Source: Microvirga mediterraneensis
GTDB taxonomy: Bacteria > Pseudomonadota > Alphaproteobacteria > Rhizobiales > Beijerinckiaceae
DNA: 64,000 nt
Direction of reading: 5' to 3'
Assembly (NCBI RefSeq): GCF_013520865.1
Contig: NZ_JACDXJ010000001.1
Span: 3,160,001-3,224,000 of the forward strand
The notes under the pieces are model-generated. The model did no database searches. It was given only the letters and a program-made list of their open reading frames with translations, and was not told where the DNA came from. Positions within the stretch are counted from its first letter, which is position 1. Every line of letters begins with the position of its first letter. The translations under genes were made by a program, and so were the position numbers. Shown here one piece after another: positions 34,965 through 43,377 of this stretch.

Positions 34965-36131
34965 ATGAAAGTTCTCCTCTGCGGTCCGATCGCAGAACAA
35001 GGCAAACCCGCCTTGGGCGGGTATCAAAGCGCGAACCTTCGGCTGGCAAGGCTCTTTTCGAGCCTCTCCTACGACGTCGAGCCCCTTCCCTATCCTGTTC
35101 CCCAAGGATCCCTCTTCAAGAAATCCCTCGCCTATCTATCGGGCTTCTCACACATCGTTCAAAGCCTGATGCGGTATAGGCGCCGGGCGGTCTTGCACAT
35201 CACACCTCTGTGCAAGCAATTTCTACCGTTCGAGCTCGGACTTGTCCTGACTGCCAAAATGCGCGGGTTGAAGGTCGTCGTCGATCTGCGTGCCGGCAAC
35301 CAGATCGAGCTCTATAACGAAAGATCTTCCGCCTATCGAACCATGTTTCGCACAATGCTGCGGCAAGCGGATGCCGTGACATACGAGGGGGAAAGGTACG
35401 CCCGGTTCATTGCGGACATCGCGCCCGGCATACCCCGTAAACTTCTGCCCAACTTCGTTCCCACCGGCTTGCCTCGGACCAAAGACACGCCGCGTCCGGC
35501 CGGAGGCCCTGTCATGATCTATGTTGGCCAGCTATCGGAAAGCAAAGGCGTCTTCCAGGCGCTGGAGATCTTCCACGAAGTAAGACGTCATGCACCTGAC
35601 GCCCTCTTCTATCTTGTCGGAGCAGATACAGGCACGGTCACGCGCGTAATTCAGGAGAAGATGAGCGATGCGCATCGGGGAGTGGTCTTCACCGGATCCC
35701 TGCCCTTTGACGAAATCGTTCCTTTGCTTGATGCAGCGGATTTCTTCCTTTTCCTCACAAGATTCCCAGGGGAAGGACATTCGAACGCCCTTACGGAGGC
35801 GATGGCACGGGGCTGTGTTCCAGTTTGCACGCGGCACGGCTTCAATGCGGACGTAATCGCACGATCCGGAATCGTCATCGAAGCAGGCACGACGGCTGCG
35901 GCCGCAGCCGAGAGGATACTGGCTTGTTGGGAAAGTCACGAATGGCGGGAATTGTCCCGAGATGCCGTTCGCCGCGTCGAACACCTGTTTACACAAGCCG
36001 CCGTTGCAGCCTCACTGAATGAGATTTATCAATTATGCACTAAACGCACCTTGATGAACTGTGGCCTGGAGCACACATCCACCTCAAATGACGCAGAGGA
36101 ATGTCAAGCGCATCACATATCGAAACAATAA
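34965..36131 (+). CDS. GT4-like glycosyltransferase
   Basis: This 388-residue GT-B fold enzyme has an N-terminal acceptor domain with GGYQSANLRLARLF and a C-terminal donor domain with YVGQLSESKGVFQALEIF, VVFTGSLPFDEIVPLLDAAD and the E-x7-E-type segment EGHSNALTEAMARGCVPV. No membrane helix is evident. It would transfer a nucleotide-activated sugar to a growing glycan in the cytoplasm. It lies 93 bases after asnB. The 3' end runs into an AT-rich non-coding stretch. Confidence 0.88.
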   Translation: MKVLLCGPIAEQGKPALGGYQSANLRLARLFSSLSYDVEPLPYPVPQGSLFKKSLAYLSGFSHIVQSLMRYRRRAVLHITPLCKQFLPFELGLVLTAKMRGLKVVVDLRAGNQIELYNERSSAYRTMFRTMLRQADAVTYEGERYARFIADIAPGIPRKLLPNFVPTGLPRTKDTPRPAGGPVMIYVGQLSESKGVFQALEIFHEVRRHAPDALFYLVGADTGTVTRVIQEKMSDAHRGVVFTGSLPFDEIVPLLDAADFFLFLTRFPGEGHSNALTEAMARGCVPVCTRHGFNADVIARSGIVIEAGTTAAAAAERILACWESHEWRELSRDAVRRVEHLFTQAAVAASLNEIYQLCTKRTLMNCGLEHTSTSNDAEECQAHHISKQ

Positions 36132-36586
36132 TTATTGAATTTTTCTTAATTACATTTCATTTTTCTTATAAATAACAGAATTATTTTATCTATGCACTAA
36201 TTTAGTTATTCCTGTTAGCAATTCGATTTGCTTAAGCTATTTGTATATTCCATTTAATCGCATTTAACTTGCATAAATTGGCTTTATTTAAAGTTAAAAG
36301 CCCTCTTCAGGGCGTATTGCCTTCTTATTCTTGACACAATCCCAGAAAATGCCCGTCCAACGGCTAAGTTGTCGCAAATTAGCAAACAACTGTCCTATAT
36401 TCACAAGACACAACCTTACGACAGCGTGTATTTCCAGTCCCCACAGATGATTTTTGATCATTTGTCCCTCCAAGTCTGCATTCATGAGTACAAGTTTTCC
36501 CTTAAGTTGATTACTTCACGCGTACTGCATGTTTAGTGCAGAGAACTAACCTTTTTAAACACATAAGATAAATTTAGGGGCTTATA
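36132..36586. other. AT-rich intergenic stretch (455 bp)
   Basis: The base composition drops abruptly to strongly AT-rich, with runs such as TTTTTCTTAATTAC and ATTTAACTTGC, in an otherwise GC-rich window. It separates the glycosyltransferase gene from the RTX protein gene. A 63-codon leftward frame (36294-36485) exists but has no domain and no ribosome binding site. The stretch may be a silenced or xenogeneic-regulator-bound promoter region, or the scar of a recombination event. Confidence 0.6.
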
Positions 36587-37774
36587 ATGGCTACATATTT
36601 AGAGCCGAATACTTTTAATGTTCAGAACGCCGGTCAGCCTTACAGCTATGCGTATGACGCGTCGGCGGACACGATGCGGTTCGAGGTGCGGGGCGGCGAC
36701 CCGGCGGTGTTCGCGGCCTCGGGCACGCAGCGCTCGGAGGTGTCGAGCGGCAAGCACTTCGAATTCGGCCAGACCTACACGATCAGCTACAAGTTCATGA
36801 TCGAGCCGGGGGCGACGAACACCGCCGACTGGCTGGTGATGGGCCAGACCCACGCGTCGGAGGACGCGGGCGACTATTCCGGCCCGCCGCCCTTCGCGGT
36901 CGAGCTGGTCGGCGAGAAGATGCGCGTCGTCGGGCGCTATTCGAAGGAGGCGGTGACCACCGCCGGCAACACGACCTTTATGAACCTGTACCAGGACAGC
37001 GCCGACATCCAGCGCGGCAAGTGGTACGACATGCAGATCACCCTGCGCTTCGATCCGGGCGGCAACGGCCAGCTCGACGTGTGGCGCGACGGCGTGCAGA
37101 TCGTCGATTACAACGGCTCCCTGGGCTATAACGACCAGGTCGGCCCGTACTGGAAGAACGGCGTCTACCGTGAGGATGCCCCCGAAAGCATGGCCATCAA
37201 ATACGGCGCCATCGATGTCGTTAACGGCACGGGCTCCACGCCCACCCCGACTCCGACCCCGACGCCGACGCCCACTCCGACTCCCACGCCCACTCCGACC
37301 CCGACGCCGACTCCGGAACCGACCACCCATGTGATCAATGGCACCGGCGGCAATGATACGCTTTGGGGGACATCCGGCAACGACACCATCAAAGGCTTCG
37401 ACGGCGACGATCTGATCGTCGGCGACAACGGAAATGATATCCTGACGGGCGGCTCCGGTCACGACTCGTTTGCTTTCACTCTGCGTCCGACCAGAACGAA
37501 CCGGGATACGATCACCGACTTCAACGTAAAGAACGACACGATCAACCTTGAGAATGCCGTGTTCAAGAAGCTCGGCGCCGACAACACCGTTCTGAAGCAG
37601 AGCTACTTCACGGTTGGATCTGCTGCGAAGGACAGCAACGACTACATCATCTATAATAACAAGACGGGCGTGCTGTCCTATGATGCCGATGCCAATGGCG
37701 CCGGGGCGCCGTCACAAATCGCAAAGCTCGCTACAGGTCTTGCGTTAACCCACCAAAACTTCTTCATCATCTGA
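36587..37774 (+). CDS. RTX-type secreted protein with polysaccharide lyase-like domain
   Basis: This 395-residue protein has three parts. Residues 1-210 resemble a heparin lyase I/glucuronan lyase-like jelly roll (SEVSSGKHFEFGQTYTISYK, GKWYDMQITLRFDPGGNGQL). A Thr-Pro linker occupies about 218-243. A C-terminal RTX block follows with nonapeptide-like repeats GGNDTL, SGNDTI, DGDDLI, NGNDIL and SGHDSF that bind calcium. There is no N-terminal signal peptide; export by a type I system through the uncleaved C-terminus is expected. No type I exporter genes are in the window. It lies in the polysaccharide cluster, so it may trim or bind the polymer. Confidence 0.82.
   Translation: MATYLEPNTFNVQNAGQPYSYAYDASADTMRFEVRGGDPAVFAASGTQRSEVSSGKHFEFGQTYTISYKFMIEPGATNTADWLVMGQTHASEDAGDYSGPPPFAVELVGEKMRVVGRYSKEAVTTAGNTTFMNLYQDSADIQRGKWYDMQITLRFDPGGNGQLDVWRDGVQIVDYNGSLGYNDQVGPYWKNGVYREDAPESMAIKYGAIDVVNGTGSTPTPTPTPTPTPTPTPTPTPTPTPTPEPTTHVINGTGGNDTLWGTSGNDTIKGFDGDDLIVGDNGNDILTGGSGHDSFAFTLRPTRTNRDTITDFNVKNDTINLENAVFKKLGADNTVLKQSYFTVGSAAKDSNDYIIYNNKTGVLSYDADANGAGAPSQIAKLATGLALTHQNFFII
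37238..37315 (+). repeat. (Thr-Pro)13 coding repeat
   Basis: Twenty-six codons encode thirteen Thr-Pro units using mixed ACC/ACT/ACG and CCC/CCG codons. The run forms a stiff extended linker between the lyase-like and RTX domains. Repeat-number variation by slippage is possible. Confidence 0.9.
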
Positions 37775-37850
37775 TGATTTAGAGCATCGACCCCGGATGG
37801 AAACCTAAAACCTACTTCCGGGACCGATCCAAATATTGGACTACGCATCA

Positions 37851-37880
37851 GGCTCGAAAGTGGAACTCCGCTTTCGAGCC
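37851..37880 (+). terminator. Stem-loop terminator after the RTX gene
   Basis: GGCTCGAAAG and CTTTCGAGCC form a perfect 10-bp stem with a 10-base loop, followed by TTATT. It lies 77 bases after the stop of the RTX gene. The T-run is short, so efficiency is uncertain. Confidence 0.6.
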
Positions 37881-38260
37881 TTATTCATGAGGCTGTCCTC
37901 TCGAGAAGCGGCGTCATCGTGTCGTCCGATCTCCCATCCCATGCCGGCACGCCTGAAGCGTCGACTGCAAATGTGGAAATGAGTTTTGCGAACAAAGATG
38001 CGAGAGAACAAAAACTAGCACCATCGGACATCAGTCTTAATAAACGACCGAGACCTCATCCAAAAGAAGACATCCTTCCGGCGTATCTCTTAGGCATGAG
38101 AACCCCACCATCACGGCCAAAGCGAAGAGAATTACGCTCCTAAGAAGAGATCGGAGCCGTATTCATCATCATGATAGAGGAGTTCTAGTCCTAAAGAGGC
38201 AATCTTTATTGCCGTGTTTGGTGTACGCTCCAAAGATATAAATCCCAAGCTAGGCGCCAG
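37881..38260. other. Intergenic region before the acyltransferase gene
   Basis: This is about 380 bp of mixed composition. A 74-codon frame from GTG at 37919 encodes a Lys/Arg/Pro-rich peptide without any recognisable domain or clear ribosome binding site; I do not call it a gene. The region presumably carries the promoter of the gene at 38261. Confidence 0.4.
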
Positions 38261-39307
38261 ATGAAGGTTACAGTCTTTTCTGCCAATCAGTTGCCGGAAG
38301 AGCTGCTCACTCGCTGGGCAGAGATCCAGCAGAAGCATCCGGATCTCGGCAGCCCCTTTTTCTGCCCTGGTTTCACGCAGGCGGTGGCGGCTGTGCGGAA
38401 CGACGCCCAAGTAGCGGTCATCAACGGTGGAGAAGCGTTCTTTCCATTTCAAAGAAGCTCTCTCGGATTCGGCAGGCCCATCGGCGGAGCGGTCTCGGAT
38501 TACCATGGCCTCATAGCCCCTCCCGGCAAAAGATACGATCTCGTCACGCTGATGCGGGCATGCAAGCTGCTCAACTGGGATTTCGACCACGTGCCAGCCT
38601 CACAGGAAGATTTCTCTCCCTGGCAGACCATCGAGGCTAAATCCTACATCCTCGACATATCAAGCGACCAACAGGTCGTCTCCAAAGAGACACGCTCCCG
38701 CTACTCCAGCAAATTGCGAAAGCTCGAACGCGACTTTGGAGAGATCGAATTCGAGATGGAGTGCAATGATCCAGAGATCGTTCGGCTATGCCTGAGCTTG
38801 AAGTCGTCCCAATATCGCCGGAGCGGCGTGATTGATCTCTTCTCGATGCCCTGGGCCCAAGCGCTTGCGGAAACCATAGCCGCCAAGCAAGAACCGTCCT
38901 TTGCCGGCGTCACATCCGTGCTGCGAGCCGGTCGCCGGCCCGTCGCCATTCACTTCGGCATGAGGTCCAAGACAACCTGGCACTATTGGTTTCCCGCGTA
39001 TGATATCGAGTTTGGTCGCTACTCCCCAGGAATGCTCCTGCTTCTCAAGATGATCTCCCGTGCACCGGAGATGAACATCAAGGCGATCGATTTCGGAAAA
39101 GGTGACACGGATTACAAGCGGCAACTGTCAAACCGCACCGTCCCGCTCATCGAAGGCTCCGCCGCAATCAGCCGCTCACTCGTCGCCCTGCGCCAGAGCC
39201 AGAGAGATCTTACCGAGTGGGTACGCCGCGCTCCGTTCGTTCAGATGATTCCGGCGCGCCTCAGAAAAGTTGCTTGGCGTGCGCAGGAATGGGCCCGTTT
39301 CAGATAA
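38261..39307 (+). CDS. FemAB/CelD-like GNAT acyltransferase
   Basis: This 348-residue protein belongs to the GNAT/FemAB-like 'BioF2-like' acyltransferase group often found in exopolysaccharide and cellulose clusters. The features seen are SRYSSKLRKLERDFGEIEFE, LKSSQYRRSGVIDLF and, in the C-terminal half, HYWFPAYDIEFGRYSPGMLLL with AIDFGKGDTDYKRQLSNRTV, the typical acyl-donor side of the fold. It probably modifies a surface glycan or its precursor. It is monocistronic, downstream of the RTX gene. Confidence 0.8.
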   Translation: MKVTVFSANQLPEELLTRWAEIQQKHPDLGSPFFCPGFTQAVAAVRNDAQVAVINGGEAFFPFQRSSLGFGRPIGGAVSDYHGLIAPPGKRYDLVTLMRACKLLNWDFDHVPASQEDFSPWQTIEAKSYILDISSDQQVVSKETRSRYSSKLRKLERDFGEIEFEMECNDPEIVRLCLSLKSSQYRRSGVIDLFSMPWAQALAETIAAKQEPSFAGVTSVLRAGRRPVAIHFGMRSKTTWHYWFPAYDIEFGRYSPGMLLLLKMISRAPEMNIKAIDFGKGDTDYKRQLSNRTVPLIEGSAAISRSLVALRQSQRDLTEWVRRAPFVQMIPARLRKVAWRAQEWARFR

Positions 39308-39673
39308 AACTCGGCTTCTGGCCCAGTTTCCGTCAACGCAGACGTCGATTAAATGGCGGGAGGCGCGTCGCATCAAGGGGAGAAGATCCATCCCTCCCGC
39401 ACTCGCGGGCACCGCTTGAGCATTTCAAGCCACGAAAGTGTCGGCCAGCTTGAATCGCCCCCGACTCGGGTTGCCTTCCGTTTGGCCTCTGTGTCGGAGG
39501 TTCGAAGGGAGGCCGTAAGCACCCACCTGAAGCCTCACCGGATTTGTGCTTGATAAGCTCGGCCGGAACGTTGCATTCGCATAGAGGCAATCGCCATACC
39601 TTCGAACCACGACGGCAGACCTAACCCTCGGAAAAGAACGATCTTTTTGGCTTGCAAAGACTTAGGGGAGGTG
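39308..39673. other. Intergenic region, nothing supported
   Basis: This 366-bp stretch lies between the acyltransferase gene and tRNA-Glu. Short frames on both strands overlap each other and lack ribosome binding sites or known domains. I see no strong terminator or repeat. Confidence 0.4.
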
Positions 39674-39748
39674 TGGCGCGCCCTAGGGGAGTCGAACCCC
39701 TCTTTCCTGCGTGAAAGGCAGATGTCCTAACCGATAGACGAAGGGCGC
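39674..39748 (-). tRNA. tRNA-Glu (anticodon TTC)
   Basis: On the minus strand the sequence folds as a complete tRNA. The acceptor stem GCGCCCT pairs with AGGGCGC, with G as discriminator and an encoded CCA. The D arm starts TCGTCTATCGG, the anticodon stem-loop is CTGCCTTTCACGCAG with anticodon TTC, and the T arm is GAGGGGTTCGACTCCCCT. The anticodon reads GAA/GAG codons. The encoded CCA occupies 39674-39676. Confidence 0.95.
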
Positions 39749-39827
39749 GCGGTCATTCGGGGCAGTGCCTCCGAAGTGGGCGAACCTATAGATGGGTTCG
39801 TGACGCATCGCAAGCACCTGATTGGAA

Positions 39828-41639
39828 TTATTCAGGCCTCGCAGCATCCATGATCCGCACCTCGACCTTCTCGTTCCCGCCCCACCGGTCGATGGAGAGC
39901 GTTCCGGCCACATGGACCATGTTGCCGATGGCCTGCGACAGGGCAACTCCGAGGGGTTGGCCGGCCGCCCGGAAGGCGATTCCACCGATGACGCTGCCAT
40001 CGCCGCCCCTGAGCTTGACGCGCATATGGCCGCCGCTGCCCACCTCGCGGGCCTCGACAAGCCGATGCTGTGGGAAGACGAAGACCGGCTCGGGTTGTCC
40101 CTGGCCGAAGGGCCCTGCGCGCTCCAGCGCCGTGACGACAGCAGGCTGAGCGCCGGCGGCCGTCAGGGTTGAGTCGATGGCGAAGCTGTCGTTCAGGCGC
40201 GTGACGCTCACCGGATCGGTAAGCTTCTCGGTGACGAAAGCGAGAAACCGCTCCAGATCCACAGCCCGGATCGTCACGCCGGCCGCCATGGTATGGCCCC
40301 CGCCCTTGATGGCGATCCCCGCGTCGACGGCCGCCCGAACCGCATAGCCAAGATCCACGCCGGGTACGGAACGACCCGAACCGGTCGCCGTGCCGTCCGG
40401 GTTCAACGTGAAGGCGAAGGCGGGGCGGCGGAATCGCTCCTTGGTGCGGGCGGAGATCAGGCCGACCACGCCCGGGTGCCATTCGGCGGAGGCCGTCACG
40501 AGAACGGGCATGTCGGGGATGCGCTCCAGCGCCATCATCGCCTGTGCCTCGGCTTCGGCGACGGCCACGACCTCGATGGCCTGACGTTCCCGGTTGAGCC
40601 TGTCGAGCTCGGCGGCGAGCCGCCCGGCCTGCACGGGATCCTCGGTCAGCAGGAGCCGTGACCCCAGGGCCGCATCGCCGATCCGCCCGCCCGCGTTGAT
40701 GCGCGGCCCGACGAGATAGCCGAGATGCCAGCTTTCCGGCGCCCCGGCGAGGCCCGCCGTGTCGAGAAGCGCCGCCAGCCCCACACGGCGGCGGCTCTTC
40801 ATGATGGCGAGACCCTGGCGCACGAAGGCCCGGTTGAGGCCGGTGAGCGGCACCACGTCGGCCACGGTTGCGAGAGCGACAAGATCGAGGCTCCCCATCA
40901 GGTCAGGCTCCGGCCGGCCTTGGAAGAAGCCGCGGGCGCGGAGAGTCCGGTTCAGGGCGACCAGGGACAGGAACACGACGCCGGCCGCGCAGAGATGGCC
41001 GAGGCCCGAGAGATCGTCCTGCCGGTTCGGGTTCACGACGGCGAGCGCCTCGGGTAGTTGCTCCGGCGCCTGGTGATGGTCGAGCACGATGGGATCGAGA
41101 CCGAGACGCTTCGCCTCGGCCAAAGGTTCGATGCTGGCCGTGCCGCAATCGACGGTCACGAGAATGTCGGCGCCCTGCTGCTTCAGCGCCCGGATGGCAT
41201 CGACATTCGGGCCATAGCCCTCCGTGATCCGGTCGGGGATGTGGATCGCATAGTCGAGCCCGCAGGACCTCAGGTATTCGGCAAGGAGCGCCGCGCTGCA
41301 GGCGCCATCCACGTCGTAATCGCCGAAGATCGCCACCTTCTCGTTGCGCAGGACGGCATCGGCCAGACGGGAAGCCGCAGCCTCCATATCGGTCAGCACG
41401 TGCGGATCCGGCATGAGGTCCCGCAGGCGCGGGTTCAGGAAGCCTTCCGTGTCATGGATGCCTACCCCCCGCCCGGCCAGAACCCGGGAGAGCACGTCCG
41501 GCAGGCCATGGGTCTGAGCGATGGCGAGCGCAATCGTCCCCTGGGCGGCATCGCAGCGCTCGACCCAGGTGCGCCCGAGGGCGGAATTGGTGACGCCGAG
41601 GAAGGGTTTCGGCAGCTGGAGAGGAGATGATTCGGTCAC
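39828..41639 (-). CDS. recJ: Single-stranded-DNA-specific exonuclease RecJ
   Basis: This 603-residue DHH-family 5'-3' exonuclease acts in recombination and mismatch repair. Motif I reads AIFGDYDVDGACSAALL and the DHH motif is IVLDHHQAPEQLP. The DHHA1 part has VGLISARTKERF and GGGHTMAAGVTI, and a C-terminal OB-like domain follows. It starts at GTG 41639. It follows hom, glpX and an acetyltransferase on the same strand, a common alphaproteobacterial arrangement. Confidence 0.95.
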   Translation of the reverse strand: MTESSPLQLPKPFLGVTNSALGRTWVERCDAAQGTIALAIAQTHGLPDVLSRVLAGRGVGIHDTEGFLNPRLRDLMPDPHVLTDMEAAASRLADAVLRNEKVAIFGDYDVDGACSAALLAEYLRSCGLDYAIHIPDRITEGYGPNVDAIRALKQQGADILVTVDCGTASIEPLAEAKRLGLDPIVLDHHQAPEQLPEALAVVNPNRQDDLSGLGHLCAAGVVFLSLVALNRTLRARGFFQGRPEPDLMGSLDLVALATVADVVPLTGLNRAFVRQGLAIMKSRRRVGLAALLDTAGLAGAPESWHLGYLVGPRINAGGRIGDAALGSRLLLTEDPVQAGRLAAELDRLNRERQAIEVVAVAEAEAQAMMALERIPDMPVLVTASAEWHPGVVGLISARTKERFRRPAFAFTLNPDGTATGSGRSVPGVDLGYAVRAAVDAGIAIKGGGHTMAAGVTIRAVDLERFLAFVTEKLTDPVSVTRLNDSFAIDSTLTAAGAQPAVVTALERAGPFGQGQPEPVFVFPQHRLVEAREVGSGGHMRVKLRGGDGSVIGGIAFRAAGQPLGVALSQAIGNMVHVAGTLSIDRWGGNEKVEVRIMDAARPE

Positions 41640-41740
41640 AACGGGAGTCTTATCCGCGAATTGTGGTCAAAGCATCCTGGCAAAGTACCCCAGCCGTTCC
41701 GCATGTGTCATGGCCGCCCTTCGCGCATCGGCCAGGGGCG

Positions 41741-42184
41741 TCAGCCCAGCAAATGGCGATACTGGATGAAGCCGCTGCGTGCGGCGACCTTGTCGTAGAG
41801 TGCCTGAGCCGTCGTGTTGCTCTCGTGGGTCAGCCAGTAGACGCGGCTCGCCCCATGGGCTTCCGCCTTCTCGTAGACGGTCTCGATCAGGGCTCGCGCC
41901 ACCCCTCGGCCCCTCGCCTCCTCGGCCGTGAACAGATCCTGCAGATAGCAGTAATCCGTCGTCGTCCAGGTGGAGCGGTGGTAGAGATAATGGACGATGC
42001 CGACGATCCTTCCATCGAGAATGGCCACGAGGGCGTTCATTGGCTCCCCCGGATCGAGGAACCGGCGCCATGTCGCATCCGTGACCTCAGATGGCACGGA
42101 TGACTTGTAGAATGTCAGGTAGGCCTGCCAGAGGGGCTCCCAGGAGTCCCTGTCGCTTTCAGTGATGGGGCGGATTTCAATCAT
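41741..42184 (-). CDS. GNAT-family N-acetyltransferase
   Basis: This 147-residue single-domain acetyltransferase begins MIEIRPITESDRDSWEPLW. The acetyl-CoA pyrophosphate loop reads TAEEARGRGVARALIETVYE and the C-terminal motif is STNTTAQALYDKVA-like (ESNTTAQALYDKVA). AAGGAA precedes ATG. The substrate is unknown. It sits between glpX and recJ on the same strand. Confidence 0.9.
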   Translation of the reverse strand: MIEIRPITESDRDSWEPLWQAYLTFYKSSVPSEVTDATWRRFLDPGEPMNALVAILDGRIVGIVHYLYHRSTWTTTDYCYLQDLFTAEEARGRGVARALIETVYEKAEAHGASRVYWLTHESNTTAQALYDKVAARSGFIQYRHLLG

Positions 42185-42265
42185 GTGATTTCCTGGCTTG
42201 CCCTATCGTCATGCCTAGCCTTGCGCCGGGCGTCCATTGCTTTTCGCGCCGATCCAAAACGAAGA

Positions 42266-42286
42266 TGGCCGGGACGAGCCCGGCCA
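42266..42286. repeat. REP-like palindrome, copy 1
   Basis: TGGCCGGG, five bases, then CCCGGCCA make an 8-bp stem with loop ACGAG. Read on the minus strand the surroundings match the copy at 51083-51105 (GGCCGG, CTCGT, CCGGCCAT). It lies between glpX and the GNAT gene. Confidence 0.6.
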
Positions 42287-42323
42287 CGACGCGATAGGGA
42301 TCGCTCTCCCAATCCGGGATTCA

Positions 42324-43322
42324 CTAGTCCAGGTGGAACTTCGACAGTTCCCGGTGCTCGCCGTAGATGCGGCGCACGGTGCCCGTGGCGGAACGGTAGA
42401 CCACCGTCTCGGTGGTGATCACGTCCTTGCCGAAATGGACCCCCCGGGTCAGCGCACTGTCGGTCACGCCGGTCGCCGCCACGATCACGTCCCCGCGGGC
42501 GAGGTCCGTCATGTCGTATTTCCGGTTCGGATCCGTCACGCCCATCTGGAGCGCGCGGGAGCGCTTCTCCTCGGTGTCGAGGATCAGGCGGGCCTGCATC
42601 TGGCCGCCGATGCAGCGCAGGGCGCCGGCCGCCAGCACGCCCTCAGGGGCGGCGCCGATGCCGAGATAGATGTCGATCCCGGTTTCAGCCGGCTTGGTGG
42701 TGAAGATAACGCCCGCCACGTCGCCGTCCGAGATCAGGCGGACACCCGCGCCGGTCTTGCGGATGGCTGCGATGAGGTCCGCGTGGCGGGGACGGTCGAG
42801 CACGAGTGCCGTGAGTTCGTTCACCTTCACGCCCTTGGCCTTGGCCAGGCTGTGCAGGTTCTCCTCCGGGGAGGCATCGAGATCGACGACGCCGGCGGGA
42901 TAGCCGGGGCCGACGGCGATCTTATGCATGTAGACATCAGGGGCCGCCAGCAGGGTCCCGGACTCGGCCATGGCCATCACGGCGATGGAGCCCGGCATGT
43001 CCTTGGCGCAGAGCGTCGTGCCTTCCAGCGGGTCGACCGCGATATCGACCTTCGGCCCCTGCTTGTTGCCGACCTTCTCGCCGATGAAGAGCATGGGAGC
43101 TTCGTCGCGCTCGCCCTCGCCGATCACCACCGTGCCGTCGATCGGGAGCTTGTTCAGCTCACGACGCATGGCGTCCACGGCGGCCTGGTCGGCGGCCTTT
43201 TCGTTGCCGCGGCCGCGCAGCCTGGCGGAGGCCACCGCCGCGCGCTCGGTGACGCGGACGAGCTCCAGGGTCAGGATGCGCTCGATGATTTGGCCCGGTT
43301 GGACGGTAATGCCTTGCGACAT
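42324..43322 (-). CDS. glpX: Class II fructose-1,6-bisphosphatase GlpX
   Basis: This protein of about 332 residues hydrolyses fructose-1,6-bisphosphate in gluconeogenesis (and sedoheptulose bisphosphate in some organisms). The metal-binding signature is VVIGEGERDEAPMLFIGEKV, with IAVDPLEGTT and, in the C-terminal half, YLGIGAAPEGVLAAGALRCI. I prefer ATG at 43322 (MSQGITVQPG), with GGGAG about 11 bases upstream; ATG at 43340 is the alternative. It lies 55 bases after hom and is probably co-transcribed. Confidence 0.94.
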   Translation of the reverse strand: MSQGITVQPGQIIERILTLELVRVTERAAVASARLRGRGNEKAADQAAVDAMRRELNKLPIDGTVVIGEGERDEAPMLFIGEKVGNKQGPKVDIAVDPLEGTTLCAKDMPGSIAVMAMAESGTLLAAPDVYMHKIAVGPGYPAGVVDLDASPEENLHSLAKAKGVKVNELTALVLDRPRHADLIAAIRKTGAGVRLISDGDVAGVIFTTKPAETGIDIYLGIGAAPEGVLAAGALRCIGGQMQARLILDTEEKRSRALQMGVTDPNRKYDMTDLARGDVIVAATGVTDSALTRGVHFGKDVITTETVVYRSATGTVRRIYGEHRELSKFHLD

Positions 43323-43377
43323 GGACTTGTCGTCTCCCATTTGTGATCGTCGGGGTCCGGAATGGACCGGTGTTGCG

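Noticed and set aside
36294..36485. 63-codon leftward frame in the AT-rich stretch
   Set aside because: No start signals or recognisable domain; AT-rich non-coding DNA gives such frames by chance.
37238..37315. CRISPR-like repeat
   Set aside because: It is an in-frame Thr-Pro codon repeat inside the RTX gene with no spacers.
37919..38143. 74-codon frame from GTG
   Set aside because: No domain, no convincing ribosome binding site and composition unlike the neighbouring genes.
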